Positions 1-8,478 of a stretch of DNA of 64,000 nucleotides are shown here, piece by piece. Below the pieces are notes generated by a model. It was given only the letters and a program-made list of their open reading frames with translations, ran no database searches and had not been told where the DNA came from. Source of the stretch: JAABRB01 sp963735025. GTDB taxonomy: Bacteria > Pseudomonadota > Gammaproteobacteria > Burkholderiales > SG8-39. Every line of letters starts with the position of its first letter. The first letter of the stretch is position 1. Location: the NCBI GenBank assembly GCA_963735025.1, contig CAVTJG010000009.1, positions 434,001 through 498,000 on the forward strand, in the 5' to 3' direction. The translations under genes were made by a program, and so were the position numbers.

Positions 1-974
1 TCAATATTGAGATTGCGCAGTGGAATATCGGGTAGCGCGCTGATCGACTTCTGCTGGGCCTCGACCACGATCCGGTCCTCCTCGAAGATTCTTGCGTTCG
101 CATTGCGCAGTTGCGTCGTCAGCGATTGATCGCGCACGCGGTAGTTGCGCACGAGCGACCAGAAGTACATGCATGTCTCGTCCGTCGCCGGCGTGATCGT
201 ATTGAGCACGCGATTGTTGACACCCTGGGTCCGGTTGCCGTTCACGGCACCGGTGCCCGCAAGCGCCACCCCGACGTCGAGCACGATGGTGCACGGCGCC
301 GTGAAGTGGATGATCTGCCAACGATCGACGTTGCCCGGTCTTCCGATCTGGGCACGCCAGAAAGGCGGAGCGTCGATGTCCATCATCCAGCGCGTGACCG
401 TCACCGAGTGATCGTCATGAGTGGTGGTCGGTTGCGCGGCGACAATGGCCCGGTGGCCGATACTCGTCGCATGCACGAAAGTCTCGTGCGTGAGATCCAT
501 CAGGTTGTCGATGACAAGTCGGTAGTCGCACGCGAGAAACAGGGTGTCACCGTCGCCGGCCCATTCCGGATCATCATTCCAGTGCATGTCCGGGACCAGC
601 GTGGAATCGGCTAGCGACGGATCACCGGGCCATATCCACACGAAGCGATTTCTTTCGATGACCGGATAGGCCCGCACACAGGCCGACGGACTGATCTTCG
701 CAACCGAAGGAATGTGCGTACACCGGCCCGTCGCATCGAACGCGAGGCCATGGTAGCGGCATACGATCTGATCGTTCTCCAGCCGGCCCATCGAGAGGGG
801 TAGGAGGCGATGCCAGCACGCGTCCGCGAGCGCGACCGCCGTACCATCCGACTTCCGCCACAGTACGATTTTGCGGTTACAGACGGTACGCGCCAGGATG
901 TCGCGGCCACCAACCTCCTGAACCCAGGCAGCCGCATACCAGGCATTGAGCGGAAAAGATTTCGACGCTTGCAT
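1..974 (-). CDS. VanA-like Rieske oxygenase, partial (3' end outside window)
   Basis: Oxygenase component of a Rieske/mononuclear-iron monooxygenase of the vanillate O-demethylase type, which uses reductase-delivered electrons to hydroxylate or demethylate an aromatic ring. The frame starts at ATG 974, preceded by AAGGAGG, and stays open for 324 codons to the window edge, so the C-terminus is missing. The Rieske cluster ligands are visible as CWH (residues 53-55) and CRYH (72-75). The catalytic iron site is visible as D-x2-H-x4-H in DLTHETFVH (160-168). The partner reductase (VanB type) is not in the window and could lie further left. The substrate cannot be deduced; VanA-family members also act on toluate, dicamba and other methoxy-aromatics. 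Confidence 0.85.
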   Translation of the reverse strand, partial: MQASKSFPLNAWYAAAWVQEVGGRDILARTVCNRKIVLWRKSDGTAVALADACWHRLLPLSMGRLENDQIVCRYHGLAFDATGRCTHIPSVAKISPSACVRAYPVIERNRFVWIWPGDPSLADSTLVPDMHWNDDPEWAGDGDTLFLACDYRLVIDNLMDLTHETFVHATSIGHRAIVAAQPTTTHDDHSVTVTRWMMDIDAPPFWRAQIGRPGNVDRWQIIHFTAPCTIVLDVGVALAGTGAVNGNRTQGVNNRVLNTITPATDETCMYFWSLVRNYRVRDQSLTTQLRNANARIFEEDRIVVEAQQKSISALPDIPLRNLNI

Positions 975-1034
975 GACGACCTCCTTTCGCACAAATTTCT
1001 TTCGTCCCGATTCTTTCGTCCCGACACACGGGGA

Positions 1035-1886
1035 TCACCTGCGAATCACCAATCCCAGCGCCGCCACGACCATCACGCCGCCGAAGATCATGGAAAGTGT
1101 CACCGTCTCATCGAGCAGGAGCCAGCCCCATAGCACGCCCAGAACCGGGATGAGGAAGGTGACGGACAAGGTGCGCGACGGTCCGATGTCACGCACCAGC
1201 GTGAAGAATGCCAGATACGCAATGCCGCTGCCTATGACGCCGAGCGCGATTGCTGACGCGGTGGCGCCCAGGGACCACGTCGCGGCCGAGGCTTCCGCCC
1301 ACGCGGGCGACAGGATCAGGGCTGAATAGCTGATCGACCCCGCGGCGAGCGCGATGGCTGGAATCTCACCGGTATATTGCTTGATCATGACGCCGCCCCA
1401 GCCCCAGGACGCGGCACCGAGCAGGCCCACGAAAGCGGCGAATACGATCCGCGCATCGAGCGCCACGGGGCCGAGCTGGACAATCATCACGACGCCGGCA
1501 ATTCCCAGCGCGAAACCGACGAGGCGCCGACCGCCGAGGGGCTCGCGCAGCATCCAGGCCGCGAAAAGTGCGGTCCACATCGGCACGGTGCCGTTGATGA
1601 TCGAAAGATAGCCCGCCGGAAGCGAGGCAGCCGCGAAGGCGAAGCAGATGAAGGGCAGGACGTTGTTGACCAGGGCGACACGGAAGAATACGCGACCGCG
1701 GGTGTGGAGCCGGACACGTTGCCCGAGAATGATCGCGGCCGGAAGCAAGAACAACGCGGCGGAAAGGGCGCGTAGCTCGGCGACGAGCCCGAAGCCGAGG
1801 GCCGGCACGGCGACCCGCATGAAAAGGTACTGCAGCGACCACATCGCCGCGAGCGCGAGCAGTCGGGCGACATCATAGGTCCGCAC
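1035..1886 (-). CDS. EamA/DMT-family transporter (10 TM)
   Basis: Inner-membrane drug/metabolite transporter of 283 residues made of two EamA repeats, each about five hydrophobic helices. The end of the second repeat contains the typical GWLLLDETVT segment that follows a short loop. Family members export amino acids, nucleosides or toxic metabolites; nothing here fixes the substrate. The start is GTG 1886 (MRTYDVARLLALAAMW); no in-frame ATG lies close by. A TATAAT-like hexamer about 100 bp upstream may be its promoter. It lies 60 bp upstream of the VanA-like gene on the same strand and could be co-transcribed with it, perhaps handling an aromatic acid or its product; that link is inference only. 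Confidence 0.85.
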   Translation of the reverse strand: MRTYDVARLLALAAMWSLQYLFMRVAVPALGFGLVAELRALSAALFLLPAAIILGQRVRLHTRGRVFFRVALVNNVLPFICFAFAAASLPAGYLSIINGTVPMWTALFAAWMLREPLGGRRLVGFALGIAGVVMIVQLGPVALDARIVFAAFVGLLGAASWGWGGVMIKQYTGEIPAIALAAGSISYSALILSPAWAEASAATWSLGATASAIALGVIGSGIAYLAFFTLVRDIGPSRTLSVTFLIPVLGVLWGWLLLDETVTLSMIFGGVMVVAALGLVIRR

Positions 1887-1985
1887 CGGCGATATGCTAG
1901 CTGTGATCGAAGGACGAGGGACGGTTCTTCATGCAACGCGGCAAGGCGCCGGCGGTGGCGTCGTCTTCTTCCGGCGAAGGCGGGA

Positions 1986-1991
1986 ATTATA
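1986..1991 (-). promoter_or_regulatory. possible -10 element upstream of the EamA gene
   Basis: On the minus strand this reads TATAAT, a perfect sigma70 -10 hexamer in otherwise GC-rich DNA, about 95 bp before the EamA start. No convincing -35 hexamer is present at 17-18 bp, so it is only a weak promoter candidate. Confidence 0.3.
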
Positions 1992-2042
1992 GTAGAGCCA
2001 TGCGATGCAGATCTTCGCAGGGCGTGGCCGGTGCTCCCGCGT

Positions 2043-2369
2043 TCATCCCGGCGGCGGGACCTGGCGCAGCTCATCGCCCAGGAATTGGAGGCCGCATCGC
2101 TCGCAAAAACGCCGTCCACTCTCGACATATTGTGCGAGATCCGCCCGTTGCCGCGCCCGTAAGAGCGCCCAGACGACGAGCGCGACGGCGCCCAGAGCCG
2201 CGTAAATTTCGCCGTCCGCGCGGGGTGACCACAGGAAAGCCAGGAAGAGTGAGACAGTGGCCCAGAGCAACAGGTCCGTCGCAAGAAGGCGGACCGGCGT
2301 CAGGGAACGCGGCACCTCGCCGGCCTGCAGGTTGTTCCCGCATTCGGGGCAGGTCTTGGCTTCTGGCAT
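2043..2369 (-). CDS. small membrane protein with two zinc-ribbon half-motifs
   Basis: Unrecognised protein of about 108 residues. It opens with CPECG (residues 6-10), passes through two hydrophobic helices separated by a few charged residues, and ends with a second pair CERCG. Two Cys-x2-Cys pairs flanking a membrane hairpin suggest that the two cytoplasmic ends together bind one zinc ion, or carry one ribbon each. The start at ATG 2369 is chosen because AGGAG lies about 9 nt upstream; ATG 2375 is only 3 nt from it. It sits 84 bp downstream of the TauE/SafE gene on the same strand. No function can be assigned. Confidence 0.65.
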   Translation of the reverse strand: MPEAKTCPECGNNLQAGEVPRSLTPVRLLATDLLLWATVSLFLAFLWSPRADGEIYAALGAVALVVWALLRARQRADLAQYVESGRRFCERCGLQFLGDELRQVPPPG

Positions 2370-2453
2370 CCCCATGCGCTCCTGCGACCCAATTTGCCAC
2401 CAACGGCACCGCCGAGGCAACTCACGCGCAGCACGCCAGTCGCGCGCATGGTG

Positions 2454-3212
2454 TCATGCCAACACCTTGAGCAATGCGCGTAGCGCCATGTAGGCACCCA
2501 GGATGACGAGCCCGATGCAGAACCAGCGGCGAAACACGAGGGGGTTGAGCCGATTCCTGACCCGTTGACCGAGCATCATGCCGGCGAGTGCGGGAATCAG
2601 GGCCAATAGCGACCCAGTGGCGATCCCGGATGAAAACTGGCCATGCGCCATGAGTCCGACGGCCAATGCCACCGTGCACACGGTGAAGAAGAGCCCGAGG
2701 GTCTGAATGAGCGCTTCCTTCTCGAGCCCCAACGCGCTGAAGTAGGGAACCGCCGGAATTGCAAAAACTCCGGTCGCCCCGGCCAGAAGTCCGGTCAGCA
2801 CGCCGACGAACGGCGAAAGCCAGCGCTCCGATTGTGGCGCCACCCTGAGGTGGGTCGAGATCAATCCGATTACGCCATAGACGGCGAGCACGGTGCCAAG
2901 TGCGGCCGATGCAAGACCGGTCGCCCCTCCCGTGAGCACACCGATTCCCAGTCCCGTGCCCAGGCATACGCCGACGAGCAACGTCGCGAAACGCCTGATC
3001 GGCGCACCCAGGCTCGGACCGGCAACGTACTGCCAGATGTTCGTGACCAGCGAAGGAACGATCAGCAACGCGGCAGCCTGAACCGGCGCCATGACGACTC
3101 CCAGGATGCCGATTGCGACCGTGGGAAGCCCCATCCCCACGACGCCCTTCACCAAGCCAGCGAGCAGGAATGCAAGCGCGACAATCGAGGCGGCGATGAT
3201 GGGATCCTGCAT
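2454..3212 (-). CDS. TauE/SafE family permease
   Basis: Inner-membrane protein of 252 residues with about eight hydrophobic helices. It has the two-fold TauE/SafE pattern: GLVKGVVGMGLPTVAIG near the N-terminus and a related glycine-rich GVLTGLLAGATGVFAIP at the start of the second half. The family includes exporters of sulfite, sulfoacetate and other organosulfonates and poorly characterised carboxylate permeases. The start is ATG 3212. It lies 19 bp downstream of the PaiB-like gene in the same direction, so the two are probably co-transcribed. It is one of three TauE/SafE genes in this window. The substrate is unknown. Confidence 0.85.
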   Translation of the reverse strand: MQDPIIAASIVALAFLLAGLVKGVVGMGLPTVAIGILGVVMAPVQAAALLIVPSLVTNIWQYVAGPSLGAPIRRFATLLVGVCLGTGLGIGVLTGGATGLASAALGTVLAVYGVIGLISTHLRVAPQSERWLSPFVGVLTGLLAGATGVFAIPAVPYFSALGLEKEALIQTLGLFFTVCTVALAVGLMAHGQFSSGIATGSLLALIPALAGMMLGQRVRNRLNPLVFRRWFCIGLVILGAYMALRALLKVLA

Positions 3213-3231
3213 GGCGACCCGGGCGCTCAGG

Positions 3232-3924
3232 TCACGCCGCGGTAGATCGATGCGATGAACGCATCGGCCCGGCGACGCCGCGCGTCACGGTTCGAGCGTC
3301 CGTCCCACCAGTCGCGCGATAGTCCGCAGCGTCGGGGTCGTCGGTTGCGTGCAGGCCCTGCTCGACCCCCGCCCGGTCGGCAGCAGTCCTGTTCTGGCTC
3401 ATTTTCCACTTGCCGAGCAGCCGGGTGATCGGAATCTCGATCCCGACGATGGCTTTCAGCTGGGCGGCGATATAGCTCTCCGGTGCATCCGTGACGTGCC
3501 AGGGCTCGTCGCGGGTTGCCTCGAAACTGTTCGTGAGCCGGTCCACGAGAGCTCTCAGCCATGCGGCATCCTCGACGATGCGCATCGCACCGTACGCGTG
3601 CACCACCGCGTAGTTGTACGTCGGGACGACCTTGCCGGTCTCCCGCTTCGTCGCGTACCACGCGGGCGTGATGTAGCGTGCAGGCCCTTGAAATACGACG
3701 AGTGCCTCGACGTCGGCGGCGTATTCGCGCCAGACGGGATTGGCGCGGGCGACGTGCCCCCGCAGCGTTCCGAAGGGCGCAGGATCGGGATCGATCTCGA
3801 TGGGCAGGTGGTTCGCGTTCAACCCGTTCGGTCCGAGCGTCACGAGGACCGCCAATGGGTGCTCCCGGATGAGGGCATGCATCACATCGACGCGCGATTC
3901 CTCGAAATTCTTCGGCAAGTACAT
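3232..3924 (-). CDS. PaiB-like FMN-binding protein (C-terminus possibly frameshifted)
   Basis: FMN-binding split-barrel protein of the PaiB family (MYLPKNFEESR start, HLPIEID, PAWYATKRETGKVVPTYNY). In Bacillus, PaiB is a negative regulator of sporulation and protease genes; most proteobacterial members are uncharacterised and may be flavin oxidoreductases. The start ATG 3924 is preferred over TTG 3930. The body matches through NRTAADRAGVEQGL. The last 30 or so residues, after DDPDA, are basic and unlike the family. One frame over, the sequence reads LRTIARLVGRTLEP and stops at 3285, which looks more like a genuine end, so a one-base indel near 3335 is likely. Confidence 0.75.
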   Translation of the reverse strand: MYLPKNFEESRVDVMHALIREHPLAVLVTLGPNGLNANHLPIEIDPDPAPFGTLRGHVARANPVWREYAADVEALVVFQGPARYITPAWYATKRETGKVVPTYNYAVVHAYGAMRIVEDAAWLRALVDRLTNSFEATRDEPWHVTDAPESYIAAQLKAIVGIEIPITRLLGKWKMSQNRTAADRAGVEQGLHATDDPDAADYRATGGTDARTVTRGVAGPMRSSHRSTAA

Positions 3925-3957
3925 TGCCAAGCGTTCTCTCGTTTTCCGTCGGGCCGC

Positions 3958-4890
3958 TTACCGTGCGAGCGCGAACACCGCCGCGCCATACTGTTCGCGC
4001 GCCGCTTCGTGCATGGGCTGGACCGTCCGCACGAACGCGTCGCGCTCACGCTCGGTAAGCGCCACGATCTCGCAACCCTCGCGCTCGATCGCCTCGCGAG
4101 CGATTTCCTCTTCCTTCACGGCAAGCGTGCGCTGATGTTCGACTGCGTCCCGGGTCGCGGCACGCACCGCGTCGCGCAGATCGACCGGCCAGCCGTCGAC
4201 GGCGGCACGATTCGCGTAGATCCCGCGCGACAGGTAGAAATGGCTGGTCAGCGTGTGGAAGCGATGCAGCTTGTGCACGCCGTAGGTCACAGTATTGGCG
4301 AGTGGATTCTCCTGTGCATCGACGGCGCCCGAGGCGATGTCACCGAGCGCCTGCTTCAGATCGCACGGCACCGGAATCGCCCCGAGCAACTCGAAGGTCC
4401 GGCAATGCACCTCGCTCGGCAGCATCCGGATGCGCATGCCGGAAAGATCTGCCGGGGCACGAATCGGCCGCAGCCGGTTCGAGACGTGCCGATAGCCGTT
4501 CTCGAGATACCCGAGCATCCGGTAGCCGATACGCGCCTCGATCCGCTCGGTGAGGTATTGCCCTAACTTGCCGTCCATCGCGGCGCGCGCCTGCTCCAGA
4601 TCGTCGAACAGGAAGGGAAGGTCGACGAATCCGAGCTCGGGCACCCGGCTCGTCAGGTAGCTCGTCGACTGGTATGCGAGCGTGAGGATTCCGTGCTCGA
4701 CCATCCACAGAACGTCCTCGCCCTTGTAGCCGAGGTCCATGACGTTCCAGATGTATTTGATATCCACCGCGTCGCCGAATTCCGCGCTGAGCCGGTCGCC
4801 GATCATCTTCAGCGCGCGGCTATGCGTGGTGGTGGGCGGGCCATAGCCGCCCATGCGGATCTGAATGGGGTCGGTCGTAAAACTGCTCAC
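3958..4890 (-). CDS. orphan DctP-family solute-binding protein without signal peptide
   Basis: TRAP-transporter receptor fold of 310 residues, with family landmarks ENGYRHVSNRLRPI, the carboxylate-binding region around RIRMLPSEVHCRTFELLG, and GAVDAQENPL. TRAP receptors are normally exported, yet the N-terminus here (MSSFTTDPIQIRMGGYG) is polar. The upstream codons in frame encode an arginine-rich, non-hydrophobic stretch without ATG, so no signal peptide is visible. The GTG start overlaps the livF stop as GTGA, giving translational coupling to the Liv operon. No DctQ or DctM gene is adjacent. It may be a cytoplasmic ligand-binding protein or a receptor that has lost its leader. Confidence 0.8.
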   Translation of the reverse strand: MSSFTTDPIQIRMGGYGPPTTTHSRALKMIGDRLSAEFGDAVDIKYIWNVMDLGYKGEDVLWMVEHGILTLAYQSTSYLTSRVPELGFVDLPFLFDDLEQARAAMDGKLGQYLTERIEARIGYRMLGYLENGYRHVSNRLRPIRAPADLSGMRIRMLPSEVHCRTFELLGAIPVPCDLKQALGDIASGAVDAQENPLANTVTYGVHKLHRFHTLTSHFYLSRGIYANRAAVDGWPVDLRDAVRAATRDAVEHQRTLAVKEEEIAREAIEREGCEIVALTERERDAFVRTVQPMHEAAREQYGAAVFALAR

Positions 4891-5603
4891 GCCGTCTCCC
4901 CAAGGTAGGCTTCGCGAACTTTCGGATCGGCGAGCAGCTCGGCCGCCGGCCCGGACAGGGTGATCGCGCCGCTTTCCATGACGTAGCCGCGGTGCGCGAT
5001 CTCGAGCGCGAGCCGCGCGTTCTGCTCGATCAGGAGTATGGTCACGCCTTCGACCGAGATCGCGCGCACCGTTGCGAAGATCTTCTGCACGAGCAGCGGT
5101 GCAAGGCCCATGCTGGGCTCGTCGAGCATCAGAAGCTTCGGGCGGCTCATCATGGCGCGCCCGATCGCCAGCATCTGCTGCTCACCGCCCGACAGCGTCC
5201 CGCCCGACTGGCCACGCCGCTCGGCAAGGCGCGGAAAGAGTTCGTAAATGTGCCCGAGGTCGTGGCGCACGGCGTCCCGGTCCTTGCGTACGAACGCGCC
5301 CATGGCGAGATTCTCGGCAACGGTCAGCTGGCGAAACACGCCGCGACCCTCGGGAACCATCGCAATGCCGCGCTCGACGAGCCGGTAGGACGACGTGCCG
5401 GTAATCTCCTGACCGTCGTATCGCACGGATCCACCACGCGTCGGCAGCAGACCACAGATCGCCTTCAGGGTAGTCGTCTTGCCGGCGCCGTTCGCGCCGA
5501 TCAGGCACACCAGCTCGCCCTTGTCCACGGTGAGGTCGATGCCCTTCACCGCCTTGATGCCGCCGTAGGCGACTTCCAGTCGGGCGAGTTCGAGGAGCGT
5601 CAC
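4887..5603 (-). CDS. livF: Liv-type ABC transporter ATPase LivF (system 1)
   Basis: Second ATP-binding subunit of a branched-chain amino acid/amide-type ABC importer, 238 residues, peripheral on the inner face of the membrane. Walker A is GANGAGKTT (residues 37-45), the signature is LSGGEQQ, and Walker B is LLMLDEPSMGLAP followed by the switch region LIEQNARLAL. The start is GTG 5603, overlapping the livG stop as GTGA, and the 3' end overlaps the orphan DctP start in the same way. These systems also import urea, benzoates, phenylacetates and dicarboxylates, so leucine transport should not be assumed. Confidence 0.93.
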   Translation of the reverse strand: MTLLELARLEVAYGGIKAVKGIDLTVDKGELVCLIGANGAGKTTTLKAICGLLPTRGGSVRYDGQEITGTSSYRLVERGIAMVPEGRGVFRQLTVAENLAMGAFVRKDRDAVRHDLGHIYELFPRLAERRGQSGGTLSGGEQQMLAIGRAMMSRPKLLMLDEPSMGLAPLLVQKIFATVRAISVEGVTILLIEQNARLALEIAHRGYVMESGAITLSGPAAELLADPKVREAYLGETA

Positions 5604-6382
5604 GCGGCTGCTTCCTCGAAGAGCGGTCCGCCCAGATAGGCCTCGATTACCTTCGGATCACGCTGGACATCGGCCGGCGGGCCCTCGGCGATCTTGCGGC
5701 CGTAGTCGAGCACCAGTACGCGGTCGCACAGGCCCATGACGAGCTTGACGTCGTGCTCGATCAGCAGGATCGTCACGCCGTCCGCGCGAATGCGTTCGAG
5801 CAGGCCGCGCAGCGCATGAGTCTCCACGGGATTCATGCCGGCCGCCGGCTCGTCGAGCGCGAGGAGCTGCGGGTCCGTGGCAAGCGCGCGGGCAATCTCG
5901 AGGCGACGCTGGTCACCGTAGGAAAGCGCCCTGGCAAGATCGTTCGCGTGGGAGCTCACGCCGACATAATCGAGCAGTTCGATCGCGCGCTTCTCGATCG
6001 CACGCTCTTCAGCGCGCGTCCGCGCATCTCGCAAAATCGCGCCGAACACGCCGGCGGAGGTGCGAACGTGACGACCGATCATCACGTTCTCCAGCGCCGA
6101 AAGATTGGCGAAGAGCCGGATGTTCTGGAAGGTGCGCGCGATCCCACGCTCCGCAACCTGGCTCGGATTCAACCCGTTGAGCACCCGGTCCGCGAAACGG
6201 AACTCGCCGGATTCCGGCACGTACAGTCCAGTGAGACAGTTGAAGAGCGTGGTCTTGCCCGCTCCGTTCGGTCCGATCAGTCCGTAGATCTCGCCGCGCT
6301 GGATCGAGAAGCTCACCTTGGCGAGGGCTTCCAGCCCGCCGAACCGCTTCGAGATGTTCGCCGCCTGAAGGAGAGTGCTCAT
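5600..6382 (-). CDS. livG: Liv-type ABC transporter ATPase LivG (system 1)
   Basis: First ATP-binding subunit of the importer, 260 residues. It has Walker A GPNGAGKTT, the LivG-type linker ERGIARTFQNIRLF after the Q-loop, signature SYGDQRRLEIARAL, Walker B LLALDEPAAGMNP and the C-terminal extension typical of LivG (RDPKVIEAYLG). The ATG at 6382 overlaps the livM stop (ATGA), and the end overlaps livF by 4 bp. The tight overlaps mean that livH-M-G-F are made from one message. Confidence 0.93.
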   Translation of the reverse strand: MSTLLQAANISKRFGGLEALAKVSFSIQRGEIYGLIGPNGAGKTTLFNCLTGLYVPESGEFRFADRVLNGLNPSQVAERGIARTFQNIRLFANLSALENVMIGRHVRTSAGVFGAILRDARTRAEERAIEKRAIELLDYVGVSSHANDLARALSYGDQRRLEIARALATDPQLLALDEPAAGMNPVETHALRGLLERIRADGVTILLIEHDVKLVMGLCDRVLVLDYGRKIAEGPPADVQRDPKVIEAYLGGPLFEEAAA

Positions 6383-7458
6383 GTCCCGCGCTCCGTCGCG
6401 AGCTCGCGCTTGCGCACTTCGGAGGGCAAGATGCCCGCAGGTCTGAAGAGCATGATCAGGATCATGGCGAGCCCGAAGATCAGCAGGCGCGCCGCTTCCG
6501 GGTCGATGATCTCGCGACCGAAGGCCGCATTCTGGAGCGGCGCCATGTAGCGCAGCGCCTCGGGGAATATCGAAAGCAGCACTGCGCCGAGAATGACGCC
6601 CGGGATATTCCCCATTCCGCCAAGCACCACCATGGCGAGCACGATGATCGACTCGAAGAGTCCGAAGCTCTCGGGACTGATGAAACCCTGGATCGCGGAG
6701 AACATGCCGCCTGCGACGCCACCGAAGCTGGCCCCCATCGCAAAGGCGAGCAGCTTCATGTTGCGCAGGTTGATGCCCATCGCCTGCGCCGCGATCTCGT
6801 CTTCACGGATCGCTTCCCACGCCCGGCCGATGCGCGAATCCTGCAAACGAACGTTGATGACGATGATGACCAGGACGAGCGCAAGCAGCAGGTAGTAATA
6901 CTTCACCGGGCTGGTGAAATCGAGCCCCGCAAACTCGTTGGTCCCGGAGAACGACACGGGCCCGATGCGGACCGGATCGATCAGCGTGATGCCCTGCGGT
7001 CCGTTGGTGATGTTGACCGGCTCGTTGAGGTTGTTGATGAAGATGCGCACGATCTCGCCGAAGCCGAGCGTGACGATGGCCAGATAGTCGCCGCGCAGCT
7101 TCAGCACCGGCGCGCCCAGCAGGACGCCGAACATGCACGCAACCAGAAAACCGATCGGCAAGATGATCCAGAAAGGCAAATGAAGGCCGAAGTGCGGGCT
7201 TGCGAGCAGAGCGTAGGAATAGGCGCCGACGGCGTAAAACGCGATGTAGCCGAGGTCCAGCAGCCCCGCGAATCCGACGACGATATTGAGACCCAGCGCG
7301 AGCATCACGTATAGCAGCGCGGAATTCACCACGCGCACCCAGGTCTGGCCAGGCAAGCCCGCGATGAACGGCAGCATCGCGAGCGCGACCGCGATCAGCA
7401 CGAAGCCGACCCAGACGGCCGCGGGATGCTGCTTGAGTCGTGCCAGGAAAATCTTCAT
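6379..7458 (-). CDS. livM: Liv-type ABC transporter permease LivM (system 1)
   Basis: Inner-membrane permease of 359 residues with about nine helices. The characteristic segments are LGLNIVVGFAGLLDLGYIAFYAVGAY in the first third and the cytoplasmic coupling loop GRAWEAIREDEIAAQAMGINLRNMKLLAFA. It pairs with LivH to form the channel. ATG 7458 shares one base with the livH stop (TGATG), indicating coupled translation. Confidence 0.93.
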   Translation of the reverse strand: MKIFLARLKQHPAAVWVGFVLIAVALAMLPFIAGLPGQTWVRVVNSALLYVMLALGLNIVVGFAGLLDLGYIAFYAVGAYSYALLASPHFGLHLPFWIILPIGFLVACMFGVLLGAPVLKLRGDYLAIVTLGFGEIVRIFINNLNEPVNITNGPQGITLIDPVRIGPVSFSGTNEFAGLDFTSPVKYYYLLLALVLVIIVINVRLQDSRIGRAWEAIREDEIAAQAMGINLRNMKLLAFAMGASFGGVAGGMFSAIQGFISPESFGLFESIIVLAMVVLGGMGNIPGVILGAVLLSIFPEALRYMAPLQNAAFGREIIDPEAARLLIFGLAMILIMLFRPAGILPSEVRKRELATERGT

Positions 7459-8387
7459 CAGGCCCGATCGCCCACCCGTTCGCCGAGCAGGCCGGATGGC
7501 CTGAATATGAGCACCGTGATCAGCACGAAGAACGCGAACACGTCCTGATAGTTACTGCCGAGAACACCGAAAGTCAGGTCGCCGATGTAGCCCGCGCCGA
7601 GCGCCTCGATCACTCCAAGCAGCAGCCCACCGAGCATCGCGCCGGCGAGATTTCCGATCCCGCCGAGCACCGCAGCGGTGAACGCCTTGAGTCCGAGGAT
7701 GAAGCCCATGTGATAGTAGGCCACCTGATAATAGGTCATGACCATCAATCCGGCGAGGGCGGCGAGCGCCGCGCCCACGACGAACGCCGCCGAGATGGCG
7801 GTATTGATGTTGATCCCCATCAGACCGGCCACCTCGGGATTCTGTGCGGTCGCGCGCATTGCGGTACCGAGTCGCGTCTTGTGCACCATGAGCAGCAACA
7901 GAGCCATCACGCCGGCCGCGAGCAGTACGATTGCGATTTGCAGACTGGTGATCGACGCGCCTCCCACGACATAGCGCTCGGTCTCGAACAACTCCGGGAA
8001 ACGCAGATAATTGCGCCCCCAGATCATCATCGCCACGTTCTGCAGCACGATCGACATGCCGATGGCCGTGATCAGCGGTGCGAGGCGCGAGGCGCGCCGT
8101 AGCGGGCGATAGGCGACCTTCTCGATGCCGAAGGCGAGCACCGTGCATACCAGGACCGCCGCTGCGAGACCGATCGCGACGACCAGGCCGACGGGGAGGG
8201 TCACCCCGGCGCCGAGCAGCCCCGTGATGACCGAGAATGCGGTCAGCGCGCCGATCATGACGACCTCGCCGTGCGCAAAGTTGATCAGCCCGATGATGCC
8301 GTACACCATCGTGTAGCCAAGCGCCACGAGCGCGTAGATGCTGCCCAGCGTGACGCCATTGACAATCTGCTGCAGGAAGATGTCCAT
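7458..8387 (-). CDS. livH: Liv-type ABC transporter permease LivH (system 1)
   Basis: Inner-membrane permease of 309 residues. It opens with the family hallmark IVNGVTLGSIYALVALGYTMVYGIIGLINFAHGEV and has the coupling loop AMRATAQNPEVAGLMGININ. It is the first gene of the permease/ATPase block and is separated from livK by about 90 bp that contain a hairpin and a 16-bp palindrome. The Shine-Dalgarno sequence is weak, which is compatible with lower expression than the binding protein. Confidence 0.93.
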   Translation of the reverse strand: MDIFLQQIVNGVTLGSIYALVALGYTMVYGIIGLINFAHGEVVMIGALTAFSVITGLLGAGVTLPVGLVVAIGLAAAVLVCTVLAFGIEKVAYRPLRRASRLAPLITAIGMSIVLQNVAMMIWGRNYLRFPELFETERYVVGGASITSLQIAIVLLAAGVMALLLLMVHKTRLGTAMRATAQNPEVAGLMGININTAISAAFVVGAALAALAGLMVMTYYQVAYYHMGFILGLKAFTAAVLGGIGNLAGAMLGGLLLGVIEALGAGYIGDLTFGVLGSNYQDVFAFFVLITVLIFRPSGLLGERVGDRA

Positions 8388-8404
8388 CGCCCGCTTTTAT
8401 ACGG

Positions 8405-8420
8405 GTTTGGGCGCCCAAAC
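8405..8420. promoter_or_regulatory. 16-bp perfect palindrome upstream of livH
   Basis: GTTTGGGCGCCCAAAC is a perfect inverted repeat without spacer, 17 bp before the livH start and just after the livK terminator-like hairpin. It could be an operator, an extra RNA hairpin that masks the livH ribosome-binding site, or part of a combined attenuator. Only its symmetry is seen. Confidence 0.4.
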
Positions 8421-8422
8421 GC

Positions 8423-8444
8423 AAAACGGCGCCCGGAGGCGCCG
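8423..8444 (-). terminator. hairpin with T-run between livK and livH
   Basis: In the minus direction CGGCGCC-tccg-GGCGCCG forms a 7-bp GC-rich stem with a four-base loop, followed directly by TTTTGCG. Placed between the binding-protein gene and the permeases, it is likely a partial terminator or 3'-stabilising hairpin that raises livK expression over livHMGF. Confidence 0.65.
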
Positions 8445-8478
8445 CTGCGTCGAGCCAGGGCATGCCGCCCTGCCGGGA

